A stretch of 39,394 bases of DNA from Lachnospiraceae bacterium. Lineage in GTDB: Bacteria; Bacillota; Clostridia; Lachnospirales; Lachnospiraceae. A model generated the notes under the pieces. It worked only from the letters and a program-made list of their open reading frames with translations. It had not been told where the DNA came from and made no database searches. The stretch is taken from contig SFEV01000024.1 of the NCBI GenBank assembly GCA_004557975.1, positions 1 through 39,394 on the forward strand. The letters are read 5' to 3'. Numbering within the stretch: position 1 is the stretch's first letter; each line of letters starts with the position of its first letter. This document shows positions 15,756 to 23,326 of the stretch, one piece after another. The position numbers were made by a program, and so were the translations under genes.

Positions 15756-17102
15756 ATGATTAAAAAAGTTTTGATTGCAAACCGCGGAGAGATTGCAGTG
15801 CGCATCATCCGCGCCTGCAGGGAGCTGGGCATCGAAACGGTAGCTGTTTACTCGGAGGCAGACCGGGAGGCGCTTCATACAAAGCTTGCCGATGAAGCAA
15901 TCTGTATCGGTCCGGCTCCCTCGTCGGAGAGTTATCTCCTCATGGACCGGATTATCAGTGCCACCATCATCAGCGGTGCAGATGCCATCCACCCGGGCTT
16001 CGGCTTTCTCTCAGAGAACAGCAAATTTGCCCAATTCTGTGAAAAATGCAATATTACCTTTATCGGACCCGGTTCCCAGGTAATTGCCCGCCTGGGCAAC
16101 AAACAGGAGGCAAGAAACACAATGATCCGCGCCGGAGTGCCTGTGATCCCGGGAAGCAGGGAACCTGTTCCTGATGCCAGGGAAGGGGCGCGCATTGCCG
16201 ATGAGATCGGTTATCCGGTCATTGTGAAGGCAGCCTTGGGAGGCGGCGGAAAAGGAATGCGTGTCGCAGAGACACCGGAGGAGTTTGAGCAGAGCTTTCT
16301 GACTGCCCAGAAGGAAGCACAGGTCTCCTTTGGAGATCCGACCATGTATATCGAGCATTTTGTACGCCATCCGAGGCATATCGAATTTCAGATTCTTGCA
16401 GATTCCTTCGGAAATACCGTCCATCTCGGAGAGCGTGACTGCTCCATCCAGAGAAACCACCAGAAAATGATCGAGGAATCTCCCTCTCTGGCACTTTCTC
16501 CCGATCTCCGGAAGGAAATGGGAGAGGCAGCCGTGAAAGCGGCAAAGGCGGCCGGATACGTAAATGCCGGAACCATTGAATTTCTTCTGGAAAAAACGGG
16601 CAGGTTTTATTTCATGGAGATGAATACCAGAATTCAGGTGGAGCATCCCGTAACGGAATGGGTGACAGGTATCGACCTGATCAAGGAACAGATTCGCATT
16701 GCTGACGGCCAGAAGCTATCCTTCTCCCAGGAGGATATCAGGCTGAACGGCCATGCCATTGAATGCCGCATCAATGCGGAAAATCCCGGGAAAGGCTTCC
16801 GGCCCTCGCCGGGAACGATCACAGATCTGTACCTGCCCGGAGGAAAGGGAATCCGCATCGACACAGCGATCTATACAGGTTATACGATTCCTCCCTACTA
16901 CGACTCCATGATTGCAAAGCTGATCGTATGGGCCAAAAACCGCCCGGATGCAATCCGGAAAATGAAGAGCGCCCTGGGAGAAGTCATCATAGAAGGCATT
17001 GACACCAATATCAATTACCAGTATGAGATTCTCTCAGATCCCGATTTTGTCGACGGGAATATCGATATTGAATTTCTTGAAACCAGGAAGAGTGCCGGTT
17101 AA
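15756..17102 (+). CDS. accC: biotin carboxylase subunit of acetyl-CoA carboxylase
   Basis: A 448-residue ATP-grasp enzyme that carboxylates biotin on AccB using bicarbonate and ATP. The N-terminal domain starts IKKVLIANRGEIAVRIIRAC. The Gly-rich ATP loop is KAALGGGGKGMRV. EMNTRIQVEHPVTE holds the metal and catalytic residues, and GHAIECRINAE starts the C-terminal part. Length matches the family. It follows fabZ by 11 bases. Confidence 0.97.
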   Translation: MIKKVLIANRGEIAVRIIRACRELGIETVAVYSEADREALHTKLADEAICIGPAPSSESYLLMDRIISATIISGADAIHPGFGFLSENSKFAQFCEKCNITFIGPGSQVIARLGNKQEARNTMIRAGVPVIPGSREPVPDAREGARIADEIGYPVIVKAALGGGGKGMRVAETPEEFEQSFLTAQKEAQVSFGDPTMYIEHFVRHPRHIEFQILADSFGNTVHLGERDCSIQRNHQKMIEESPSLALSPDLRKEMGEAAVKAAKAAGYVNAGTIEFLLEKTGRFYFMEMNTRIQVEHPVTEWVTGIDLIKEQIRIADGQKLSFSQEDIRLNGHAIECRINAENPGKGFRPSPGTITDLYLPGGKGIRIDTAIYTGYTIPPYYDSMIAKLIVWAKNRPDAIRKMKSALGEVIIEGIDTNINYQYEILSDPDFVDGNIDIEFLETRKSAG

Positions 17103-17127
17103 CAGGCAGATACAGGGGTGACATGAT

Positions 17128-18843
17128 ATGAATCTGGACAACGTATTTAAGAAAACGAAACAGCTGATGGGGAAAAATTCTGCTTCCATCAGCTCCATGA
17201 AGCCTGAGGTGCCGAAGGGACTCCTGCGCAAATGCAGAAAATGCGGTGCCGCCATCCTCACCGAGGATGTAAGAAAGGCTCACTATGTCTGTCCGAAATG
17301 CGGCGAATATTTCCGCATTCATGCTTACCGCCGCATCGAAATGACAGCAGACGAGGGGACCTTTGAGGAGTGGGACAGAGGACTTGTGACGAAAAATCCT
17401 CTGGACTATGACGGCTATGAAGAAAAGATCAATGAGATCAAAGAAAAGACCAGGCTGGATGAGGCCATCGTCACAGGAAAAGCCAGAATCCACGGGACAG
17501 AAGTGGTCCTTGGCGCCTGCGACGGCCGTTTCCTGATGGCAAGTATGGGGAGCGTCGTCGGCGAGAAAATTGCCAGAGCCTTTGAGCGCGCGACGAAAGA
17601 ACGTCTCCCGGTGGTGCTCTTTGCCTGTTCCGGCGGAGCAAGAATGCAGGAAGGGATCGTCTCCCTGATGCAGATGGCAAAGACCGCAGCATCAATCAGA
17701 CGTCACAGCGATGCAGGACTGCTCTATATCAGTGTCCTGACAGACCCCACCACAGGCGGCGTGACTGCAAGCTTCGCCATGCTCGGCGACATTATACTGG
17801 CCGAACCGAACGCACTGATCGGCTTTGCGGGACCGCGTGTCATCGAACAGACCATCGGACAGAAGCTGCCGAAAGGTTTCCAGCGGTCGGAATTTCTGCT
17901 GGAACACGGTTTCCTCGACGCCATTGTCACAAGAGGGTCCATGAAGGATACACTGTCCAGACTGCTGCACCTCCATGGATGCACTGATTCCTGTCTGTCC
18001 GATCACGCTCCATCTGCGGATACCCCTGATTCTGCGCAGAATTTCTGTGAAGCTTCCCATTGCCTCAGTGCCTGGGAGCGCGTACAGATTTCAAGGGCAA
18101 AGACACGCCCCACCGGCATGGACTATATTGAGCGACTTTTTGACGGCTTTGTGGAGCTCCACGGAGACCGCTGTTTTTCGGATGACAAATCCATTGTGGG
18201 CGGTATAGCCTTCTTTCACAAAATCCCTGTGACGGTCATTGCCCAGGCTAAGGGCCGCAGTACAAAGGAAAATATTGAGCGGAATTTCGGCATGCCATCA
18301 CCGGAGGGATACAGGAAGGCACTTCGTCTCATGAAAGAGGCAGAAAAGTTTGGCCGTCCCGTCATCTGTTTTGTGGACACGCCGGGGGCTTTCTGCGGCC
18401 TTGAGGCAGAGGAGCGTGGGCAGGGTTCTGCCATCGCCGTGAATCTGTATGAGATGTCGGGCCTCGCGGTCCCCGTCGTATCTGTGGTCATAGGAGAGGG
18501 CGGAAGCGGAGGAGCACTCGCGATGGCGGTGGCAGACGAGGTGTGGATGCTGCAAAATTCTGTTTACTCCATCCTCTCCCCCGAGGGATTTGCAAGTATT
18601 CTGTGGAAGGACAGTAAAAAAGCAGCAGAAGCCGCAGAGGTCATGAAGCTGACGGCAGGTGACCTGAAAAACCTTGGAATCGTGGAATACGTCTTCGCAG
18701 AACCGAAGCTGTACACACCTGATTCCATGGATTTTGTGCTGAATCCTCTCGACAAAAAGCTTCAGATATTTCTGCAGCAGTACGGAAATATGGAAAAAGA
18801 AGCGCTTCTGGAACACCGGTACAGGAGATTCCGAAGCATGTAA
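17128..18843 (+). CDS. accDA: fused acetyl-CoA carboxyltransferase, beta-alpha (AccD-AccA)
   Basis: One 571-residue frame covers both carboxyltransferase subunits, which transfer the carboxyl from biotin to acetyl-CoA. Residues 1 to about 285 are AccD-like, with a zinc ribbon (Cys36, 39, 55, 58; CRKCG and CPKCG) and FACSGGARMQEGI. Residues from about 314 are AccA-like (AWERVQISRAKTRPTGMDYI, FVELHGDR, DTPGAFCGLEAEERGQG, GEGGSGGALAM). The joining stretch (about 286-313) is Cys/His/Ser/Asp-rich with four cysteines and no clear fold; the usual N-terminal AccA helices seem shortened. No stop or frameshift separates the halves. Many related bacteria have two genes here. Confidence 0.93.
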   Translation: MNLDNVFKKTKQLMGKNSASISSMKPEVPKGLLRKCRKCGAAILTEDVRKAHYVCPKCGEYFRIHAYRRIEMTADEGTFEEWDRGLVTKNPLDYDGYEEKINEIKEKTRLDEAIVTGKARIHGTEVVLGACDGRFLMASMGSVVGEKIARAFERATKERLPVVLFACSGGARMQEGIVSLMQMAKTAASIRRHSDAGLLYISVLTDPTTGGVTASFAMLGDIILAEPNALIGFAGPRVIEQTIGQKLPKGFQRSEFLLEHGFLDAIVTRGSMKDTLSRLLHLHGCTDSCLSDHAPSADTPDSAQNFCEASHCLSAWERVQISRAKTRPTGMDYIERLFDGFVELHGDRCFSDDKSIVGGIAFFHKIPVTVIAQAKGRSTKENIERNFGMPSPEGYRKALRLMKEAEKFGRPVICFVDTPGAFCGLEAEERGQGSAIAVNLYEMSGLAVPVVSVVIGEGGSGGALAMAVADEVWMLQNSVYSILSPEGFASILWKDSKKAAEAAEVMKLTAGDLKNLGIVEYVFAEPKLYTPDSMDFVLNPLDKKLQIFLQQYGNMEKEALLEHRYRRFRSM

Positions 18844-18874
18844 ATAATGTAAACAGATGGTCAGGAGAATAAGT

Positions 18875-19954
18875 ATGATCATGAAACCTTTAAAAACAGG
18901 TAATACAGAGGCTGCAATCCCCATCATCCAGGGAGGCATGGGGATCGGTATCAGCCTGGGCGGACTGGCAGGTGCAGTTGCAAAAGAAGGCGGCATCGGA
19001 ATCATCTCCGCTGCTCAGATCGGATTCAGGGAAGAGGATTTTGACCGTAATCCCAAAGAGGCGAATCTGCGGGCAATCAAAAAAGAATATGACAAAGCCA
19101 GAAGCATTGCGCCCCATGGAGTCATTGGTTTTAATATCATGGTTGCCTCGCGCCATTACGGGGAATACGTAAAAGCAGCCATCGATGCAGGTGCGGACCT
19201 CATCATCTCCGGAGCGGGACTTCCCACTGAGCTGCCTGCAATTGCAGCAGGCCATGATGTAAAGCTGGCACCGATCGTTTCCACGGAAAAATCCGCAAAG
19301 GTGCTTTTAAAATACTGGGACAGAAAGTACAGAAGAATCCCGGATCTTCTGATCATTGAAGGTCCGCAGGCAGGCGGACATCTTGGCTTTTCTTCTGAGC
19401 AGCTTCAGTCATTTATTGGAGAGGACGGCACAGGAGAGAGTGATTCCTACGATGAGGAAGTACGCTCTGTCATAAAGACAGCCCGGGATTTCAGTGAGAA
19501 ATATGGCAGAAAAATTCCGGTTGCCCTGGCGGGCGGTATCGAAAACCGAGAAATGGCAGCCCATGCATTCTCTCTCGGCGCTGATGCCATCCAGGTGGCA
19601 TCCCGTTTTGTCACAACAGAAGAATGCGATGCCGATATGCGGTACCGGGAAGCTTATCTGAAAGCGCGAAAGGAAGACATTGTCATTGTAAAAAGTCCCG
19701 TGGGCATGCCGGGGAGAGCCATCCTGAATCCTTTTATGAAAAGAGTCATGGACGGAGAAAAAATCCCCCACAGTCCGTGTCACAGATGTCTGCAGAAATG
19801 CAGCGTGACAGACATCCCATACTGTATTACGGATGCACTGATCCACGCTGCAAAAGGGGAAGTGGACGACGCACTTCTGTTCTGCGGCGCAAACGCATAC
19901 AGAGCAAATAAAATCGAAAAAGTGAAAGAAGTTATTGATTCTCTCCTGTGTTAG
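18875..19954 (+). CDS. FabX-like NMO-family flavoenzyme with four-cysteine motif
   Basis: A 359-residue FMN TIM-barrel protein, a second member of the FabK/nitronate monooxygenase family in this operon. The start at 18875 has AGGAG 7 bases upstream; the Met at 18857 lies before that site. Family marks: PIIQGGMGIGIS, GFNIMVASRHY, EGPQAGGHLGF with His169 and ALAGGIENREMAAH. Unlike the FabK above, it has a C-terminal Cys302-x2-Cys305-x3-Cys309-x7-Cys317 motif. NMO-family FabX of Helicobacter pylori combines FMN with an iron-sulfur cluster and makes the cis double bond for unsaturated fatty acids. Given the lack of FabA/FabM/FabN here, the same role is inferred. A plain enoyl reductase or nitronate oxidase remains possible. 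Confidence 0.75.
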   Translation: MIMKPLKTGNTEAAIPIIQGGMGIGISLGGLAGAVAKEGGIGIISAAQIGFREEDFDRNPKEANLRAIKKEYDKARSIAPHGVIGFNIMVASRHYGEYVKAAIDAGADLIISGAGLPTELPAIAAGHDVKLAPIVSTEKSAKVLLKYWDRKYRRIPDLLIIEGPQAGGHLGFSSEQLQSFIGEDGTGESDSYDEEVRSVIKTARDFSEKYGRKIPVALAGGIENREMAAHAFSLGADAIQVASRFVTTEECDADMRYREAYLKARKEDIVIVKSPVGMPGRAILNPFMKRVMDGEKIPHSPCHRCLQKCSVTDIPYCITDALIHAAKGEVDDALLFCGANAYRANKIEKVKEVIDSLLC

Positions 19955-19978
19955 AGAGTACAATAGAAATTAGCAGCA

Positions 19979-20027
19979 CAGGGCATCCGTGCAGCAGATG
20001 CAGCGGATACCCTGTACATTCGGGTAT
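19979..20027 (+). promoter_or_regulatory. two mutually exclusive hairpins before fabT
   Basis: CAGGGCATCCG (19979-19989) pairs with CGGATACCCTG (20004-20014) apart from one C-A mismatch. Alternatively ATACCC (20007-20012) pairs with GGGTAT (20022-20027). Both use the same middle segment, so only one can form. No T-run follows, so this is not an ordinary terminator; it may set fabT translation or stability. Confidence 0.5.
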
Positions 20028-20050
20028 GTGGAAAGGAAAGCGCGAAACAG

Positions 20051-20512
20051 ATGGGTGATACGTACAACGCAATTAATCATGTATTGGTGGAACTGATTAA
20101 CAGAATATGGGAACTGGAAGGAAATGCCATCATCACAGAAGAGTTCCGGGATATTACGAACAATGACATGCATGTCATTGAAGCGATCGGCCTTGACGGC
20201 AGCAAAAACATGTCAGCTGTGGCGAAACAGCTGAACATCACTGTAAGTTCACTGACCACAGCGATGAACAGTCTCGTCCGCAAAGAATACGTGACGCGCA
20301 GCAGAAGTACCTCTGACCGACGCGTTGTTGAAATAAGCCTCACGGAAAAAGGAAAACAGGCATATCTTCACCATGAGGATTATCACAGGCAGATGATTGA
20401 AGCCGCCATTGAAGGGATGACTCCCGAGGAAATCCCCGTACTGGTCAAGCTTCTGGAAAATCTCAGAGAATTTTTTGAAACATACAGTCATGGAGTGAAA
20501 AATCATTCCTGA
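20051..20512 (+). CDS. fabT: MarR-family repressor, FabT-like
   Basis: A 153-residue winged-helix regulator. The DNA-binding part spans about residues 35-105, with NMSAVAKQLNITVSSLTTAMNSL as recognition region and RSTSDRRVVEISLTEKG as wing. In streptococci FabT represses fab genes using acyl-ACP as corepressor and lies at the front of the cluster; here it is the last gene. The palindromes at the fabH promoter are its likely targets. The ribosome site (AAAGGA, 13 bases away) is distant. The symbol rests on context plus MarR features, so a related repressor is possible. Confidence 0.8.
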   Translation: MGDTYNAINHVLVELINRIWELEGNAIITEEFRDITNNDMHVIEAIGLDGSKNMSAVAKQLNITVSSLTTAMNSLVRKEYVTRSRSTSDRRVVEISLTEKGKQAYLHHEDYHRQMIEAAIEGMTPEEIPVLVKLLENLREFFETYSHGVKNHS

Positions 20513-20554
20513 ATCATGTTCTTACGGCCTCATCAGCAAGTGATCCGGGCTGTT
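20508..20554 (+). repeat. 47-bp repeat, copy B, at the end of fabT
   Basis: Matches copy A (9420-9466) at 41 of 47 positions in the same orientation and in the same place relative to a stop codon. A weak stem (TTATG/CATAA, 20553-20567) followed by a T-rich stretch lies next to it and could be a weak terminator. Confidence 0.85.
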
Positions 20555-20585
20555 ATGTTATTCATAATTTATTTTCAGAAAAGGA

Positions 20586-20614
20586 TTGACAAATATACGA
20601 AACAGACATATACT
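20586..20614 (+). promoter_or_regulatory. promoter of the sulfur amino-acid operon
   Basis: TTGACA (20586-20591), 17-base spacer, TATACT (20609-20614). It implies a leader of over 300 bases before the first enzyme gene at 20935. Confidence 0.9.
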
Positions 20615-20617
20615 TCT

Positions 20618-20664
20618 TAATAACATACTATTTATATAGGTTATATCATACTACGGTGTTATTA
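20618..20664. promoter_or_regulatory. inverted repeat TAATAACA / TGTTATTA around the transcription start
   Basis: The perfect 8-base arms at 20618-20625 and 20657-20664 are 31 bases apart; a further TGTTATT occurs at 20556-20562, upstream of the promoter. The arms could bind a regulator or close the first stem of the leader RNA. Confidence 0.5.
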
Positions 20665-20690
20665 CAGAAATCAGGTAAGAGGTACGGGCT

Positions 20691-20813
20691 ATGTCAGAAT
20701 TATTTAAAACAGAGATGAATTACATGCGTGTGAGCAGGGGTATGTACATGCCGCTGCCCGGTGTCGTTTGTTTTAAATATGATACATGCTTCCGGACTGC
20801 ACACGCTGCGTAA
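20691..20813 (+). CDS. putative 40-residue leader peptide with Met and Cys codons
   Basis: A short frame with AAGAGG 8 bases before its ATG, ending at TAA 20811-20813. It has five Met (1, 9, 12, 18, 20) and two Cys (27, 33). It lies in the leader of a methionine/cysteine operon, between the promoter and a strong terminator. No similarity to a known protein is claimed. Its last codons contain a segment able to pair with the terminator stem, so a role in attenuation is inferred. Confidence 0.55.
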   Translation: MSELFKTEMNYMRVSRGMYMPLPGVVCFKYDTCFRTAHAA

Positions 20814-20870
20814 GGTATTTTCATGCGGCCGACAGGCTGCACAGGGACGGGGTCTATCCCCTGATTTTGC

Positions 20871-20898
20871 GGGAAGCATACGGCTTCCCTTTTTTTTC
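20871..20898 (+). terminator. leader terminator / attenuator upstream of the gamma-synthase gene
   Basis: GGGAAGC (20871-20877) pairs with GCTTCCC (20883-20889), followed by a run of eight or more T. It ends 37 bases before the first enzyme gene. ATGCTTCC at 20786-20793, inside the leader ORF, is perfectly complementary to GGAAGCAT at 20872-20879 and could act as antiterminator. No T-box or S-box core motif was recognised. Other leader contents: a short GGGG/CCCC hairpin near 20848-20860. Confidence 0.8.
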
Positions 20899-20934
20899 GC
20901 AGAAATTATGATATACTATGAGGAGGAGACAACG

Positions 20935-22080
20935 ATGGCATACCAGTTTGAAACACGATGTATCTGCGGAGATGAGCACAGAAGTGACAGACACCCCTTT
21001 GGGGCAATCTCAGCTCCCATTTATCAGTCAGCAACCTTTTCTCACCCGGGAATCGGAGAATCCACAGGATACAATTATACGAGAGAGAGCAATCCCACGC
21101 GGGCAGAGCTGGAACAGATCGTTTCATCTATGGAGGGCGCCGTGGATACAGTGGCATGTTCCTCCGGCATGGCCGCAATCAGCCTGTGTCTGGAGCTTTT
21201 CCAGGCAGGCGATCATATCATCTGCTCGGAGGATCTGTACGGAGGTTCCGTGCGATTGTTCCAGACGACGGGAGAGAGCCGCGGACGGCTGTTTTCCTAT
21301 GTAAATACTGCAGATGTACAGATGGTGGAACAGTCCATCACGCCCCACACAAAGGCACTCTATATCGAGACACCCAGCAATCCCACAATGCAGGTCACAG
21401 ATCTGGCCCAGATGCACCGGCTCGCAGAGCAGTACCATCTGCTTCTGATCGTGGACAATACGTTCCTGTCCCCCTGCTTCCAGAATCCGATCGACTTCGG
21501 CGCAGATCTGGTGATTCACAGCGGCACAAAATTTCTCGGCGGACACAATGATACTCTTTCCGGTTTTCTGTGTACCTCAAGGAAAGATCTTGCAGAGAAA
21601 ATCCGCTTTCTCTTCAAGACCTCAGGAGCCGGGCTGTCTCCCTTTGACAGCTTCCTGATGCTTCGCGGGATCAAAACACTGGCTGTGCGCATGGAGAGGC
21701 AGCAGAGCAATGCGCTGGCCATCGCACAGTGGCTTAAGAAGCAGGAGCGGGTTTCCAAAGTATTTTACGTGGGACTGCCGGACCATCCGGGTTATGAGGT
21801 TAACCTGAAACAGGCGAAAGGTTTCGGAAGCATGATTTCCTTCCGGACTGACACAGAAGAGACCGCCAGAAGAATTCTGGAGCGTGTCAGACTGATCTCC
21901 TACGCGGAGAGCCTGGGCGGAGTGGAATCTCTGATCACGTATCCGATGCTTCAGACCCATGGGGACGTTCCGGTGGAGGTGCGTGAAAGACTTGGCATCA
22001 CAGAAACATTTCTCAGACTGTCCGTAGTGCTTGAGCATATCGATGATCTGATCGCTGATCTGGAGTGGGCACTGTCATAA
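20935..22080 (+). CDS. Cys/Met-metabolism PLP enzyme, cystathionine gamma-synthase type
   Basis: A 381-residue PLP enzyme of the gamma-family. It probably joins cysteine (or sulfide) to an activated homoserine. The PLP Lys199 is in HSGTKFLGGHND, the cofactor Asp174 in IVDNTFLSP, and the SSGMAAIS phosphate loop and YNYTRESNPTR substrate region are present. GAGGAGGAG lies 6 bases before the ATG at 20935; the longer open frame upstream runs through the leader terminator and is not used. Paired with a beta-lyase downstream, as in the B. subtilis metI-metC pair, so transsulfuration to homocysteine is likely. Gamma-lyase activity cannot be excluded from sequence. Confidence 0.9.
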   Translation: MAYQFETRCICGDEHRSDRHPFGAISAPIYQSATFSHPGIGESTGYNYTRESNPTRAELEQIVSSMEGAVDTVACSSGMAAISLCLELFQAGDHIICSEDLYGGSVRLFQTTGESRGRLFSYVNTADVQMVEQSITPHTKALYIETPSNPTMQVTDLAQMHRLAEQYHLLLIVDNTFLSPCFQNPIDFGADLVIHSGTKFLGGHNDTLSGFLCTSRKDLAEKIRFLFKTSGAGLSPFDSFLMLRGIKTLAVRMERQQSNALAIAQWLKKQERVSKVFYVGLPDHPGYEVNLKQAKGFGSMISFRTDTEETARRILERVRLISYAESLGGVESLITYPMLQTHGDVPVEVRERLGITETFLRLSVVLEHIDDLIADLEWALS

Positions 22081-22141
22081 TGCACATCCCCTCCTGGCCC
22101 GGAGGTACAGGAAGATTACACATATATCGGGAGGAAAGAGA

Positions 22142-23326
22142 ATGAAGTACGATTTTGATACAGTGATTGACCGCAGAGGGACAAACTGTCTGAAATATGA
22201 TTTCGCAAGGGAGCGCGGCAAACGGGAAGACATTCTGCCTCTGTGGGTGGCAGACATGGACTTTAAGACGGCTCCTGAGATTCTGAAACGGCTGGAGCAG
22301 ACGGTGCAGCACGGTATTTTCGGTTACAGTGAAAGCAAGGATGCATACTTCCGCGCAGTAGGGAACTGGTACAGGGAATATTTCGGCTGGGAAGTAAAGC
22401 CAGGCTGGCTCATCAAGACTCCCGGCGTCGTATTCGCAATCGCAGCGGCAGTCCGTGCTTTTACCAGTGAGGGAGAGGCCGTTCTTCTGCAGCAGCCGGT
22501 CTATTATCCCTTCAGCGAAGTGATCACAGATAATCACAGAGTTCTGGTCAACAGTCCTCTTAAGCTGACCGACGGCCGCTATGAAATTGACTTTGAGGAT
22601 TTTGAGACGAAGATAACAGAAAACCATGTGAAGCTTTTTCTGCTGTGCAGCCCCCACAATCCTGTGGGCCGCGTATGGCAGGAATGGGAGCTGCGCAGGG
22701 TCGGCGAGATCTGCCTGCGCCACAACGTGCTGGTTGTCAGCGATGAGATACACAGTGATTTCACGTATGCGGGACATAAACACCACGTATTTGCAGGTCT
22801 GTCACCGGATTTTGCAGACATCACCGTTACGTGTACTGCCCCCAGCAAGACTTTCAATCTGGCCGGACTGCAGGTTTCCAATATTTTCATCTCCAATCCG
22901 AAACTGAAAAAGCAGTTTAAGGCTGCCGTATCCGCCGCAGGGTACAGCCAGGTCAATACCATGGGGCTTGTGGCGTGCCAGGCAGCGTACGAGGAGGGCA
23001 GGCCGTGGCTGGAGCAGCTGAAATCGTATCTGGCAGACAACCTGGCTTTCGTCCGGGAATATCTGCGGGAAAATCTTCCTGAAATCCGGCTGACAGAGCC
23101 GGAGGGGACGTATCTGATCTGGCTTGATTTCCGTTCCCTGGGGCTGGAGGAAGAGCAGCTGGAGGATCTCATTGTGAGCAGAGCCCGCCTGTGGCTGGAT
23201 AGCGGCGCCATGTTCGGCCCGGACGGCGAGGGCTTCGAGCGCATCAACATTGCCTGCCCGAGAGCCACACTGAGCCAGGCACTGGAGCAGTTAAAACATG
23301 CAGTGCAGGGAGGCGTGTCTGAATGA
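22142..23326 (+). CDS. PatB/MalY-type cystathionine beta-lyase
   Basis: A 394-residue class I aminotransferase-fold PLP enzyme. PatB/MalY proteins split cystathionine to homocysteine, pyruvate and ammonia. Marks: LPLWVADMDFKTAPEI, FGYSESKDAY, the CSPHNPVGRVW loop, SDEIHSDF and the PLP Lys236 in TAPSKTFNLAGLQ. GGGAGG lies 7 bases upstream. A small CCTCC/GGAGG hairpin (22090-22105) lies in the 61-base gap before it. Its stop overlaps the next start (ATGA). Confidence 0.92.
   Translation: MKYDFDTVIDRRGTNCLKYDFARERGKREDILPLWVADMDFKTAPEILKRLEQTVQHGIFGYSESKDAYFRAVGNWYREYFGWEVKPGWLIKTPGVVFAIAAAVRAFTSEGEAVLLQQPVYYPFSEVITDNHRVLVNSPLKLTDGRYEIDFEDFETKITENHVKLFLLCSPHNPVGRVWQEWELRRVGEICLRHNVLVVSDEIHSDFTYAGHKHHVFAGLSPDFADITVTCTAPSKTFNLAGLQVSNIFISNPKLKKQFKAAVSAAGYSQVNTMGLVACQAAYEEGRPWLEQLKSYLADNLAFVREYLRENLPEIRLTEPEGTYLIWLDFRSLGLEEEQLEDLIVSRARLWLDSGAMFGPDGEGFERINIACPRATLSQALEQLKHAVQGGVSE

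Noticed and set aside
20621..20870. S-box or T-box riboswitch in the sulfur operon leader
   Set aside because: The conserved S-box core and the T-box antiterminator word were looked for by eye and not found. A covariance-model search would settle it.
20761..20934. 58-codon N-terminal extension of the gamma-synthase
   Set aside because: It would run through a strong terminator hairpin and has no ribosome site; the family start and GAGGAGGAG support 20935.
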